In this document: positions 1-11,827 of the stretch, one piece after another
Layout of the letters: each line of letters begins with the position of its first letter
Position numbering within the stretch: the first letter of the stretch is position 1
Assembly: GCA_963930775.1 (NCBI GenBank)
Contig: OZ005703.1
Span: 1 to 64,000 of the forward strand
DNA: 64,000 bases
Origin: Cliona cf. orientalis
Taxonomy: Eukaryota; Porifera; Demospongiae; Clionaida; Clionaidae
Direction: 5' to 3'
The notes under the pieces: generated by a model
What the model was told of the DNA's origin: nothing
Database searches by the model: none
What the model saw: the letters and a program-made list of their open reading frames with translations, nothing else
Position numbers and translations under genes: made by a program

Positions 1-1128
1 CCAAACCCAAACCCAAACCCAAACCCAAACCCAAACCCAAACCCAAACCCAAACCCAAACCCAAACCCAAACCCAAACCCAAACCAAACCCAAACCCAAA
101 CCCAAACCCAAACCCAAACCCAAACCCAAACCCCAAACCCAAACCCAAACCCAAACCCAAACCCAAACCCAAACCCAAACCCAAACCCAACCCAAACCCA
201 AACCCAAACCCAAACCCAAACCCAAACCCAAACCCAAACCCAAACCCAAACCCAAACCCAAACCCAAACCCAAACCCAAACCCAAACCCAAACCCAAACC
301 CAAACCCAAACCCAAACCCAAACCCAAACCCAAACCCAAACCCAAACCCAAACCCAAACCCAAACCCAAACCCAAACCCAAACCCAAACCCAAACCCAAA
401 CCCAAACCCAAACCCAAACCCAAACCCAAACCCAAACCCAAACCCAAACCCAAACCCAAACCCAAACCCAAACCCAAACCCAAACCCAAACCCAAACCCA
501 AACCCAAACCCAAACCCAAACCCAAACCCAAACCCAAACCCAAACCCAAACCCAAACCCAAACCCAAACCCAAACCCAAACCCAAACCCAAACCCAAACC
601 CAAACCCAAACCCAAACCCAAACCCAAACCCAAACCCAAACCCAAACCCAAACCCAAACCCAAACCCAAACCCAAACCCAAACCCAAACCCAAACCCAAA
701 CCCAAACCCAAACCCAAACCCAAACCCAAACCCAAACCCAAACCCAAACCCAAACCCAAACCCAAACCCAAACCCAAACCCAAACCCAAACCCAAACCCA
801 AACCCAAACCCAAACCCAAACCCAAACCCAAACCCAAACCCAAACCCAAACCCAAACCCAAACCCAAACCCAAACCCAAACCCAAACCCAAACCCAAACC
901 CAAACCCAAACCCAAACCCAAACCCAAACCCAAACCCAAACCCAAACCCAAACCCAAACCCAAACCCAAACCCAAACCCAAACCCAAACCCAAACCCAAA
1001 CCCAAACCCAAACCCAAACCCAAACCCAAACCCAAACCCAAACCCAAACCCAAACCCAAACCCAAACCCAAACCCAAACCCAAACCCAAACCCAAACCCA
1101 AACCCAAACCCAAACCCAAACCCAAACC
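1..1128. repeat. Telomeric array, (CCCAAA)n / TTTGGG
   Basis: Nearly uninterrupted 6-bp tandem array of CCCAAA from the first base, about 185 copies, with only a few one-base length variants near 83, 131 and 187. The C-rich strand reads 5' to 3' away from the end, so the G-rich strand (TTTGGG) runs 3' out of the left end, the orientation expected of a true chromosome terminus. The common metazoan unit is TTAGGG; here the A is replaced by T. That this is the functional telomere is inferred from position, purity and orientation. Confidence 0.9.
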
Positions 1129-1577
1129 GAACCAAACCGAACCCGAACCCCGAACCGAACCCGAACCCAAACCCGAACCCGAACCCAAACCCGAACCCAA
1201 ACCCGAACCCAAACCCAAACCCAAACCCGAACCCAAACCGAACCCAAACCGAACCCAAACCCAAACCCGAACCCAAACCCAAACCCAAACCCAAACCGAA
1301 CCCGAACCCAAACCCAAACCCGAACCCGAACCCGAACCGAACCCGAACCCGAACCGAACCCGAACCCGAACCCGAACCCGAACCCAAACCCGAACCCAAA
1401 CCCAAACCCAAACCCGAACCCGAACCCGAACCAAACCGAACCCAAACCCAACCCGAACCGAACCCAAACCGAACCCAAACCCAAACCGAACCCAAACCGA
1501 ACCGAAACCCAAACCCAAACCCAAACCGAACCCGAACCCGAACCCGAACCCAAACCCAAACCGAACCCGAACCCAAA
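1129..1577. repeat. Degenerate telomere-proximal zone (CCCAAA/CCCGAA)
   Basis: The pure array gives way to an irregular mix of CCCAAA, CCCGAA, CCGAAC and CCAAAC blocks. The G-strand variants are TTTGGG and TTCGGG. Such variant-rich proximal zones are known at other telomeres, where older repeats are no longer homogenised by telomerase. No gene is visible. Confidence 0.85.
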
Positions 1578-1578
1578 A

Positions 1579-1917
1579 GCTCGACCCAATACTTATTGCT
1601 CGACCCAATACTTATTGCTCGACCCAATACTTATTGCTCGACCCAATACTTATTGCTCGACCCAATACTTATTGCTCGACCCAATACTTATTGCTCGACC
1701 CAATACTTATTGCTCGACCCAATACTTATTGCTCGACCCAATACTTATTGCTCGACCCAATACTTATTGCTCGACCCAATACTTATTGCTCGACCCAATA
1801 CTTATTGCTCGACCCAATACTTATTGCTCGACCCAATACTTATTGCTCGACCCAATACTTATTGCTCGACCCAATACTTATTGCTCGACCCAATACTTAT
1901 TGCTCGACCCAATACTT
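1579..1917. repeat. 19-bp subtelomeric satellite, about 18 copies
   Basis: Tandem array of a 19-bp unit (GCTCGACCCAATACTTATT), essentially without divergence, directly abutting the degenerate telomere zone. Because 19 is not a multiple of three and the unit lacks stops, all three forward frames are open with the same peptide repeat; these are artefacts, not genes. The near-identity of units suggests recent amplification or gene conversion. Confidence 0.95.
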
Positions 1918-2680
1918 ATGCGCAGAACCATACTTATGCGCCCCCCATGCTTTGGCCCCCCAAACCCCCCGTGCTGGGCTCGAACCTAGGACCACAGTTT
2001 CTATAGTCTCCACAGATTTGTAGGCGAGAGCATGACACAGACACTACGCTGAACAGTTACTTTTGTCATGTCTATTAAGCTTGTTTGTGTCTATCTCACT
2101 AGTCACACAAAAATATCCCCATATCCTCCCATATTAAACTAAGTCTTTGCGTGTTGAAGATCAACGCGGGGAAAATTTGATTATTAAGGGGCCTAGATGA
2201 AGCGCAGCGCAGAAAAATCCATAAATTAAAAATATGCATGCATACAATATAATCTAGTAAAGTTGAGTCAAAGTCATGTGCAAGAGAGGAGAACAGCAGT
2301 TCATCACAATCCATTGACGGGCCATGGTCAAGTGCATCACGCTACACCCTAGTTGTTCACACCACCAACATCCGACGGCTCCACATACCGTTAATGCAGG
2401 GGCAGCGATCCCAACAAGAGTGGAGGACAAAGCAGTTGACCAAGGCTCGTCTCAGGCTGGAGACACAAGAGGCTACACCAACAACCAGTAGATAGCAACT
2501 CCCAAAAATCTCTGAATAAAAAAATATATACGTGATAAACTCAATGGATATATTTAACATTAGCATACACATAGTAATATGAGCCTAATCCAGTGAAGGC
2601 GAGTTAGTACACACACAAACTCTAAAGCTGTGCTCCAAACACACATCACACACACACACACACACAAGCCAACACCATAT
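1918..2680. other. Subtelomeric spacer with a tRNA-like B-box fragment
   Basis: No gene recognised. The minus strand around 1976-1995 reads GGTTCGAGCCC, which matches the Pol III B-box consensus and resembles a tRNA T-arm, but I see no convincing A box or acceptor stem. It could be a tRNA-derived SINE remnant. A short (CA)n tract lies at about 2646-2665. Confidence 0.4.
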
Positions 2681-5400
2681 GCACCAGAGTATAAGCATAC
2701 CAAGATTCAGTGGAAAGGCCTCAAGCTAGCACCATGCACCAGTAGAAGCACAACAAATCAGTGGACAAGAGTCTTAAGCCAGCACCATGCACCATATGTA
2801 CCAGTAAATAGACAATAAAGTCATGCAAAAGAACTTGCCTCAATCTAACAATGTGCACCAGTAGAAATTCCAAACAATCCAGTCGGTAGGATCATTCCAA
2901 TTAAAGAACACCAGCAATAGGTGGTAGAGATGAAGACACAGTACAGCCAAGATCCCAACAATGCAGTAAATCCTTCCAATTGAAGAGCGCTAGCAAGTTG
3001 GCAGAGATGAAGACACAGTACAGCTGAGATGAAGGGTATGCAGTAGATTCTTCCAATTGAAGAGCACCTTCCAATTGAAGAGCACTGGCAAGTGTTGGCA
3101 GAGATGAAGACACACTAGAACTGGTGACAATTCTGGCTTTTGCTGCTAGCAACAGTTGGCAGAGATGAAGACACAGTACAGCTGAGATGAAGGGTGAACA
3201 GTTAGTTGACTTGAATGACAATGCTGGCTTTTGCTGCTCTTTAAATACTCCTCTCTCTGAATCATCCAGGCAAGGGCTACTGGCAGTTCTTGACTGGCTG
3301 TAATTGGTTTCCACACCTTGAATTGTTCAAATCAATGTAAAACTTAATTGGATGTGTACACAAGCTGGCTGTGAGACTCTATGGTCAATGGTCAATGTAA
3401 AGCTTATTAGAAATTCTTTCCTTTCCCTTTCCCATTCCACAAGCCAACACCAAGCAATATTCAGCAGTCTCAAGCTAGCACCATGCACCAGTAGAAGCAC
3501 AACAAAATTCAGTGGACAAGTCTTAAGCCAGCACCATGCACAATATGTACCAGTAAATAGACAATAAAGTCATGCACGCAAAAGAACTTGCCTCAATCCA
3601 ACAATGTTCACCAGTAGAAATTCCAAACAATCCAGTCAGTAGGATCATTCCAATTAAAGAACACCAGCAATAGGTGGTAGAGATGAAGACACAGTACAGC
3701 CAAGATCCCAACATTGCAGTAGATCCTTCCAATTGAAGAGCACCTGCAAGAGTTGGCAGAGATGAAGACACAGTGCAGCTGAGAGAAAGGGTGAACAGTT
3801 GGCAGAGATGAAGACACAGTACAGCTGAGATGAAGGATGAAGACACAGTACAGCCGAGATGAAGGATGAAGACACAGTACAGCCAAGATCCCAACAATGC
3901 AGTAGATAATTCCAATTGAAGAGCAATAGCAGCAGTTGGCAGAGATGAAGACACAGTACAGCTGAGATGAAGGATGAACAGTTAGTTTAGTTGAATGACA
4001 ATGCTGGCTTTTGCTGCTCTTTAAATACTCCTCCCTCTGAATCATCCAGGCAAGGGCTACTTGTATGTTTTGACTCTGGCTGTAATTGGTTTCCACACCT
4101 GGAATTGTTCAAATCAATATAAAGCTTAATTGAATCTGCAGACAAGCTGGCTGCAAGACTGTAATAAAATCCATTCAAAGCTTCAATGAATGTGCATGCA
4201 TGTGCTTGTGCAGAGCTAAGCATGTTTAAGAATGCACCAAAGCAATACAAGATCAATATTTCCACAAGCCAACACCACGCAACAGTAGAGTAGAAGCATA
4301 GCAACAATCAGCAGAAAGGCCTCAAGCTAGCACAATGCACGAGTAGTACAACAAAAATCAGTGGACAAGTCTCAGAGCTAGCACCATGCATCATGCACTA
4401 GATTAAAAGTACAACAAAATCATGCAAAAGAACTTACCTCAATCCAACCATGTGCACCAGTAGCAATTGAAGAGCACACAGAGAGATCAGCAAGTACCAA
4501 CAATGCAGTAGATCCTTCCAATTGAAGAGCACTGGCAACAGTTGGCAGAGATGAAGACACAGTACAGCTGAGATGAAGACACAGTACAGCCAAGATCCCA
4601 ACAATGCAGTAGATACTTCCAATTGAAGAGCACTAGCAGCAGTTGGCAGAGATGAAGACACAGTACAGCTGAGATGAAGGTGAAGAGTTAGTTTAGTTGA
4701 ATGACAATGCTGGCTTTTGCTGCTCTTTAAATACTACTCCCTCTGAATCTTCCAGACGAGGGCCTCTGGTATGTTTTGACTGGCTGTAATTGGTTTCCAC
4801 ACCTTGAATTGTTCAACTCAATGTAAAGCTTAATTGAATGTGCAGACAAGCTGGCTGCAAGACTGTATGAAATCCATTCAAATCTTCAATGTATGTGCAT
4901 GTGCATGTGCATGTGCTTGTGCAGAGCTAAGCATGTTTAAGAATGCACCAAAGCAATACGAGATCAATGTTTTCAACAAGCCAACACCATGCAACAGTAG
5001 AGTAGAAGCATAGCAACAATCAGCGGAAAGGCCTCAAGCTAGCACCATGCACGAGTAGAAGTACAACAAAAATCAGTGGACAAGTCTCAAGCTAGCACCA
5101 CGCATCATATGCATGCACTAAAGTAAAAGTACAACAAAATCATGCAAAAGAACTTACCTCAATCCAACAATTGCACCAGTAGCAATTGAAGAGCACACAG
5201 AGAGATCAGCAAGTTCCAACAGTGCAGTAGATCCTTCCAATTGAAGAGCACCTTCCAATTGAAGAGCACTAGCAACAGTTGGCAGAGATGAAGACACAGT
5301 ACAACTGAGATGAAGGGTGAACGGTTAGTTGAATGACAATGCTGGCTTTTGCTGCTCTTTAAATTCTCTCTATAAATAATCCTCTTGCTGTCTTTCATGA
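2680..5400. repeat. Complex tandem repeat cluster, units of about 0.7-0.8 kb
   Basis: Large imperfect units recur. The block around CTTTAAATACTCCTC, followed by a stretch ending TGGCTGTAATTGGTTTCC, is seen near 3240, 4020 and 4725. A sub-block beginning CAGTTGGCAGAGATGAAG, with an adjacent CCAATTGAAGAGCA motif, recurs many more times (2985-3190, 3745-3960, 4540-4670, 5278). A third block (GCACCATGCACCAGTAGAAG-like) recurs near 2725, 3478, 4328 and 5041. Minus-strand open frames here translate the same repeat and have no independent support as genes. Confidence 0.85.
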
Positions 5401-7088
5401 ACTGTAGACCCCAATCAGATTCAGACGAAGAGATTCAGACCGTGGCCGGTACCACCAAGAAGCAGAAGCCATTACCGTATATTCATATTCAATAAAAGTA
5501 CAGGAGTGGTCATAATAGAGAATACTCCCTCAATGCAGACCCCCTCCTCTGAAGCTGACTGATCCGAGGGCTCTTCAAACTGGCCAGGGGGAGACAAGAA
5601 GCAGTTTTTATCTCGAATGAAGTAGGTCAATAATGAGAGCTGTCAGAGTACTTTTTCATATTTCACACACAGGAGTTCCAGAGTTGTGAATAAACAATAT
5701 GAAGCTGCCTCTCGAGTACGAGGATTCTACTCCTCGCTGATGGAAATTTATGCGATGGTCAGTTTATGGCGAGTAAATTTGCTCTGTGTGTTAAGATGTA
5801 TCATTTCCCTAGCCACCTGAAAAAAAACGGGAGGAGTATTTTCAGAAGAAGTGAAACACCTGGCCAACTACTTTCAGGCCTACATTGAGTGGAAGAAAAC
5901 TCCCTCACTGACTGCATGCAGAGAGTATCTGGAGCGCTATCCAAATGAAAAGGGGCGGACTGATCACGATATACAAAAGAAGGTTGTGAGAATGTACTCA
6001 AAGTAATATGCCGCCCCTTTTCATTTGGATAGAGCTCCACAAACTCTGATTCTGATTGTGCATGCTTACTCACTCTATCATATCCACAATATTATTATCT
6101 AATTGTACATCTAATGTATTTTTTCATGATCCTTATTGCAGTTATTGGCAAGTATATTGTGCCCAGTTATATCGAGGATTACTTCATTTACATCCATTCT
6201 TATTGTTCAAAATAGCTGGATAGAGTATATAGCTCATACAGAAATGATTACTTGAACTAGTCAGATTTTGAGCGCACACCTGCATGATCAAGATAGGATT
6301 ATGACATTGAGCAAACACACTTTGAAATGTAGAAAATACCACTCACCTCGAGTTGAAATAAACTCGACAAATGATTAGCAAATGGTTGAATCTCCTCTTA
6401 AATTGTGCACCTGCGTGATAAGAGTGCTGAAGTGAACCAGAATCAGACATGCTTAATTATAGATAATTATAGGAGTGTTTATGCACCTCCATCAGACACA
6501 ATGTTACTGTACATGGCAGAGATCACCTCCGTGATGTACATGAAACAATTATGTTTCCAGGCCCCACGACATGGACGTTGAGGTGCTTGGAGGCCCACAT
6601 ATTCAGAGGAATTGTGAAAAATGGTTGATGAACGAACACACAGCTACAGAACGAACACACAGCTACAGCACCAACAGAATTCAATTGTAGAGGGTGAATG
6701 ACCAGTCCGTAAATAATATTCGAAGCGACATGCAATGTGATCAAACCTACACCAAAGAAGCCGACAGAGGGCATATTTGTGGCGAAACTCTGCCTCATAC
6801 CTTAAAAAGTAACATCCGTATGGGCATGATTTGTGGTTTATTGGAATCCTCACATCAAATTACCCTTGGTCCCGCCTTAAAACATCTGAGGTCACCCCTA
6901 AACTTTAACCACCTCCCAACTTGGTAGAGTATGATGATGTCATATTATATTAAAAAGCAACGTCGCTATGGGCGTGGTTTATGGTTTATCAGAATCCTCA
7001 CATCAAATTACCCTTGGTTCCGCCTTAAAACATCCAAGGTCAAGCCCCTTTGTAAAAATCATCAATGGGTGAAATCCTTACAAGACAC
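5270..7088. repeat. 1819-bp tandem duplication, copy 1
   Basis: The block from CTAGCAACAGTTGG to AATCCTTACAAGACA recurs 1819 bp downstream with very few differences, including an identical 90-codon minus-strand open frame. Near its right end it holds two copies of a ~150-bp sub-repeat (from TAAAAAGTAACATCCGTATG-like sequence, near 6803 and 6952). Confidence 0.9.
5845..6006 (+). pseudogene. Coding-like terminal exon remnant (copy 1)
   Basis: Preceded by a splice-acceptor-like TTTTCAG, this stretch reads as 53 sense codons and a stop: EEVKHLANYFQAYIEWKKTP, then a segment containing CREYLERYPNEKGRTDHDIQ and ending VVRMYSK. The pattern (aromatic residues, basic 'K-x-P', 'C-x-E-[FY]-L', then 'R-[ST]-x-x-x-I-x-x-K-V') resembles the short C-terminal helical module seen in many invertebrate multicopy proteins of transposon-like character; that resemblance is from memory. 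No upstream exons are recognisable. An inverted repeat (CTATCCAAATGAAAAGGGGC and its complement, around 5938 and 6010) overlaps it. Confidence 0.45.
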
Positions 7089-9041
7089 TAGCAACAGTTG
7101 GCAGAGATGAAGACACAGTACAACTGAGATAAAGGGTGAACGGTTAGTTGAATGACAATGCTGGCTTTTGCTGCTCTTTAAATTCTCTCTATAAATAATC
7201 CTCTTGCTGTCTTTCATGAACTGTAGACCCCAATCAGATTCAGACGAAGAGATTCAGACCGTGGCCGGTACCACCAAGAAGCAGAAGCCATCACAGTATA
7301 TTCATATTCAATAAAAGTACAGGAGTGGTCATAATAGAGAATACTCCCTCAATGCAGACCCCCTCCTCAGAAGCTGACTGATCCGAGGGCTCTTCAAACT
7401 GGCCAGGGGGAGACAAGAAGCAGTTTTTATCTCGAATGAAGTAGGTCAATAATGATAGCTGTCAGAGTACTTTTTCATATTTCACACACAGGAGTTCCAG
7501 AGTTGTGAATAAACAATATGAAGCTGCCTCTCGAGTACGAGGATTCTACTCCTCGCTGATGGAAATTTATGCGATGGTCAGTTTATGGCGAGTAAATTTG
7601 CTCTGTGTGTTAAGATGTATCATTTCCCTAGCCACCTGAAAAAAAACGGGAGGAGTATTTTCAGAAGAAGTGAAACACCTGGCCAACTACTTTCAGGCCT
7701 ACATTGAGTGGAAGAAAACTCCCTCACTGACTGCATGCAGAGAGTATCTGGAGCGCTATCCAAATGAAAAGGGGCGGACTGATCACGATATACAAAAGAA
7801 GGTTGTGAGAATGTACTCAAAGTAATATGCCGCCCCTTTTCATTTGGATAGAGCTCCACAAACTCTGATTCTGATTGTGCATGCTTACTCACTCTATCAT
7901 ATCCACAATATTATTATCTAATTGTACATCTAATGTAATTTTTCATGATCCTTATTGCAGTTATTGGCAAGTATATTGTGCCCAGTTATATCGAGGATTA
8001 CTTCATTTACATCCATTCTTATTGTTCAAAATAGCTGGATAGAGTATATAGCTCATACAGAAATGATTACTTGAACTATTCAGATTTTGAGCGCACACCT
8101 GCATGATCAAGATAGGATTATGACATTGAGCAAACACACTTTGAAATGTAGAAAATACCACTCACCTCGAGTTGAAATAAACTCGACAAATGATTAGCAA
8201 ATGGTTGAATCTCCTCTTGATATGTACAGTCGTGTGCACCTGCGTGATAAGAGTGCTGAAGTGAACCAGAATCAGACGTGCTTAATTATAGATAATTATA
8301 GGAGTGTTTATGCACCTCCATCAGACACAATGTTACTGTACATGGCAGAGATCACCTCCGTGATGTACATGAAACAATTGTGTTTCCAGGCCCCACGACA
8401 TGGACATTGAGGTGCTTGGAGGCCCACATATTCGGAGGAATTGTGAAAGAAACGGTCGATGAACGAACACACAGCTACAGAACGAACACACAGCTACAGC
8501 ACCAACAGAATTCAATTGTAGAGGGTGAATGACCAGTCCATAAATAATATTCGAAGCGACATGCAATGTGATCAAACCTACACCAAAGAAGCCGACAGAG
8601 GGTGGCGAAACTGCCTCGTACCTTAAAAAGTAACATCCGTATGGGTATGATTTGTGGTTTATTGGAAACCTTACATCAAATTACCCTTGGTCCCGCCTTA
8701 AAACATCTGAGGGCACCCCTAAACTTTAACCACCTCCTGGAAGTACCAACGTTGGTAGAGTATGATGTCATATATTAAAAAGCAACGTCGCTATGGGCGT
8801 GGTTTGTGGTTTATCGGAATCCTCACATCAAATTACCCTTGGTCCCGCCTTAAAATATCTGAGGTCAAACCCTAAACTTTAACCACCTCCTGGAAGTACC
8901 ATTAGTAGAGTATGACGTCATATCTTAAAAAGTAAAGTTCGTATGGGCGTGGTTTGTGGTTTATCGGAATCCTCACATCAAATTACCCTTGGTCCCGTCT
9001 TATGTAAAAATCATCAATGGGTGAAATCCTTACAAGACACT
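7089..9041. repeat. 1819-bp tandem duplication, copy 2
   Basis: Second copy of the unit starting at 5270. It differs by scattered substitutions and by carrying three rather than two copies of the internal ~150-bp sub-repeat (near 8625, 8774 and 8932), which accounts for the greater length. It ends at the same AATCCTTACAAGACACT boundary as copy 1, as expected for unequal exchange. Confidence 0.9.
7664..7825 (+). pseudogene. Coding-like terminal exon remnant (copy 2)
   Basis: Duplicate of the exon-like stretch at 5845, 1819 bp downstream, with the same reading frame and stop. Conservation of the frame is not informative by itself because the entire 1.8-kb unit is nearly identical. Confidence 0.45.
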
Positions 9042-11827
9042 GGTTTGGACTGGTTTGAGTCGCGAGTTAGTGGCGGCGCGCATACCGAGCGCACAATCGC
9101 ATATTATACAATCCATAGATTATATATTCCCCTTCCCGGGATTGGAAACGGGGCTCGTTAGCACCGTTTCACGCGGGCAGTCCGCGTAAGACGGAAGTCC
9201 AGGATAATTGATGGGCGGAGCGTTAAAGTAAGCCTGAAGCGCGGTGTGTTTATTAGACATCTTGATAGCAGTGAAGATGACAAGGAAACTATGGCTATTG
9301 GAGGCGAAGCAAGACTGTAAGATGATCATCTGCCTTGATGGGTGAAGCAAGCTTTTTATATGCCAGTACTTGGCTGAAAAGTATAGAAACAGACCACACA
9401 GAAGTCTGAGTCTGCAATTCAAGCTGCATCCGAGTTCGATTCAACTTCTTAACCATAGATTATATTATATTCCCCTCCCCATGACTTAACTAATATAAGA
9501 GAAGTTGACTTCAATTACAAACAACAATCATTAAGACTCAAGTAGCCGCTGTTTTAGATGTTATGTTGGTTGTAAGTTAACATAATAATATAAATATCAT
9601 CTTATACTGATAATACATTGGGTCAAAAAGCAAAAAAAACCTACTGTACACTTAAAATGTGTAGCTATCATTCACTAAAAATAGTCCAAAGTAGCTTGAT
9701 GTACTGCTTTTGCACTCAGTAATGATTAGGCATTCACTACTGGATCATCACTGTAGCTACCACAATAGTTTCCTTGAGTTGGTCCCTTACATGTATGAGC
9801 AGTACTGGTGTATTGTTTGTGAACTTCTGACACGGATGAATTATTGTACATCTCAAGGCAGCTGATGATTGTTGGAACAGGTTGATATCTACAATAATGC
9901 TATGATTATCACAAACTTAATTTACTGTATCTTTACTATATATACCTGTGATTAATGTAGCCTGAGAAGGCGAGACAGAGACCTTGTGCCGTAATTCTGG
10001 TCATGCTGCTGAACGGTAAATACAATTTCTGGATAGCGAACACCTTGATTTTTCATCTGTCAGCTGGAGCTGGCTGGCCCAGTATCACTGGTGGTTGAAC
10101 CATTGGTAGAGAGGTAGATCATGTATAAACCTGTATACACATTAATAACACATGATGGTATTTACATGTAGATACAGCAACTGGGGCATGTACAGCATGA
10201 TTTACCTAAAGAACCACGTTTTGTGATCTGATCTATGTTCAGAGGATAGATTTAGCCATACAGTTCTTTCTGAGAGTCATTTGGCATGTGCATGCAACAA
10301 AACATCTCCAAATGGACTAAAAGACATACAGAATGTCCATGTTAGTGTTACTGGTAAGGTACAACTGTCCCACAAAGCTCACCTAAATTCAGCTCACTGT
10401 TTTGACACCTCCATCAAGATTACAACAAAAAAACTTAATATACACTAAAAAGGAGCACACCATGCAACAGATCTCAACAAAACCACTACATCTACACCCT
10501 TCTAGTTCATCTCCAGACCCGTACACAGGGGGGTTCGAACGAACCCCCCTATTTTTGGCACCTAGCATAACACTAGAAACAATCTAGGTGTAACTTACAT
10601 GCTTCTTTACACAGCTAAGCAAAGCCAAGTATTGCTTTCACCGGATGTGCAATAGATTGTATAGCCAGTGTTAATGTTATAGTAGCTAGCAGCATCAGCC
10701 TATCTGGAATTGTAAATCACTGTCAGAAGTCTAAATTTCCTGGCAATATCTTCTGGGGGAACATGCCCCCAGACCCACCCGTCTAGGTGGGCTGTGGGCT
10801 AATGCAGCATACCTATCTGAGCCACGCCCCCATGTAACCCCCCTTTGAGAAAGGCTGTGTACGGGCCTGATCTCCATTGCCTACAGGTAGAGATTTTGTC
10901 CCACAAAGATTTTATCTGATGCCCTATGATGCCAAGACCTGACTTTAGGTATGAAAACTGTGTACCCGCAGCTTGACCACGGAACATAGGCTTGGAGAGT
11001 CACTTACAGATACAAATAAACTAAAATAATGTTGTATCTTACCTTAGGAGAGCTTCCAACGACCTCAAGAGCTCATCTGCCTCACCAGCTCGTGTGAAAA
11101 ACAATAACGCGGACTGCCCGCGCGAAGAAGTATTGACATATGACGCTCACGTGACCGTTTCCAATCCCGGCGAGGGTCATATATAATCCATGTACAATCA
11201 TAATAATATATATTATTATGCATACGCGATCATTACTTCTTCGAGCATCACCGATCGCGGACGACACCGAGTCCAATATTGGCCAACATCATCCAATCTC
11301 GTTCCTATAAGTCCAAACTCAAGTTTGTGAATCCTGAAGCAGACTGGTTTGAGTCGCGAGTCGGCGCGCATACCGATCGCGGGCCACGCGGAGTCCAATA
11401 CTGGCCATCTCGTTCCCATAAGTCCAAACTCAGTTTGTGAATCTTGAGGCGGACTCGGGCTCAAACTACATTGCTGAGCGCACGATCCAATACGCGATTA
11501 TTAGTGTGATTATTGCATGCGCACGCACGCACGCACGCACGCACACATTTGAAATTACAATGGCATACAATACTATAAATTGAAATTACAATGGCATACA
11601 ATACTCTATAAACATTTAATAAAACATGAAGATCAAATATGAATAATGAATGAAGAAGAGAGAAATCACAAGATATGAATAAGATAACAACCATAATAAT
11701 GAATAAAAAGATGAGTGTGGTCACTACACTTAGTGACTATACAACTATGTCTCACCTATGTATCACTCCTTGTGCAGATTCTTGCCTGGAACAACCCTGC
11801 ATGACATACTAGAGCAAAATATTGAAA
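9042..11827. other. AT-rich spacer with inverted repeats, no gene seen
   Basis: No gene is recognisable. An imperfect inverted repeat pairs about 9112-9187 with about 11106-11191; both arms share ATTGGAAACGG and a GCGGGCAGTCCGCG-like block. The arm motif CATAGATTATATATTCCCC also occurs at 9455 and, inverted, at about 58370, so it marks a dispersed element end. A GC-rich block sharing GACTGGTTTGAGTCGCGAGT occurs directly at 9047 and 11342. A perfect hairpin (GGGGGGTTCG with CGAACCCCCC) lies at about 10527-10548. A CGCA microsatellite lies at 11520-11545. Confidence 0.6.

Noticed and set aside
1596..2023. Three overlapping forward open frames of about 125-136 codons
   Set aside because: They read the 19-bp satellite in three frames and give the same peptide repeat; no gene-like properties.
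1970..2030. Possible tRNA gene on the minus strand
   Set aside because: Only a B-box/T-arm-like motif is visible; the rest of the cloverleaf cannot be folded.
2901..5398. Minus-strand cysteine/leucine-rich open frames
   Set aside because: They repeat the same peptide because of the tandem repeat cluster and lack splice or start support.
5801..7892. Two identical 90-codon minus-strand frames
   Set aside because: Identity reflects the 1.82-kb duplication; the plus-strand frame in the same place looks more protein-like.
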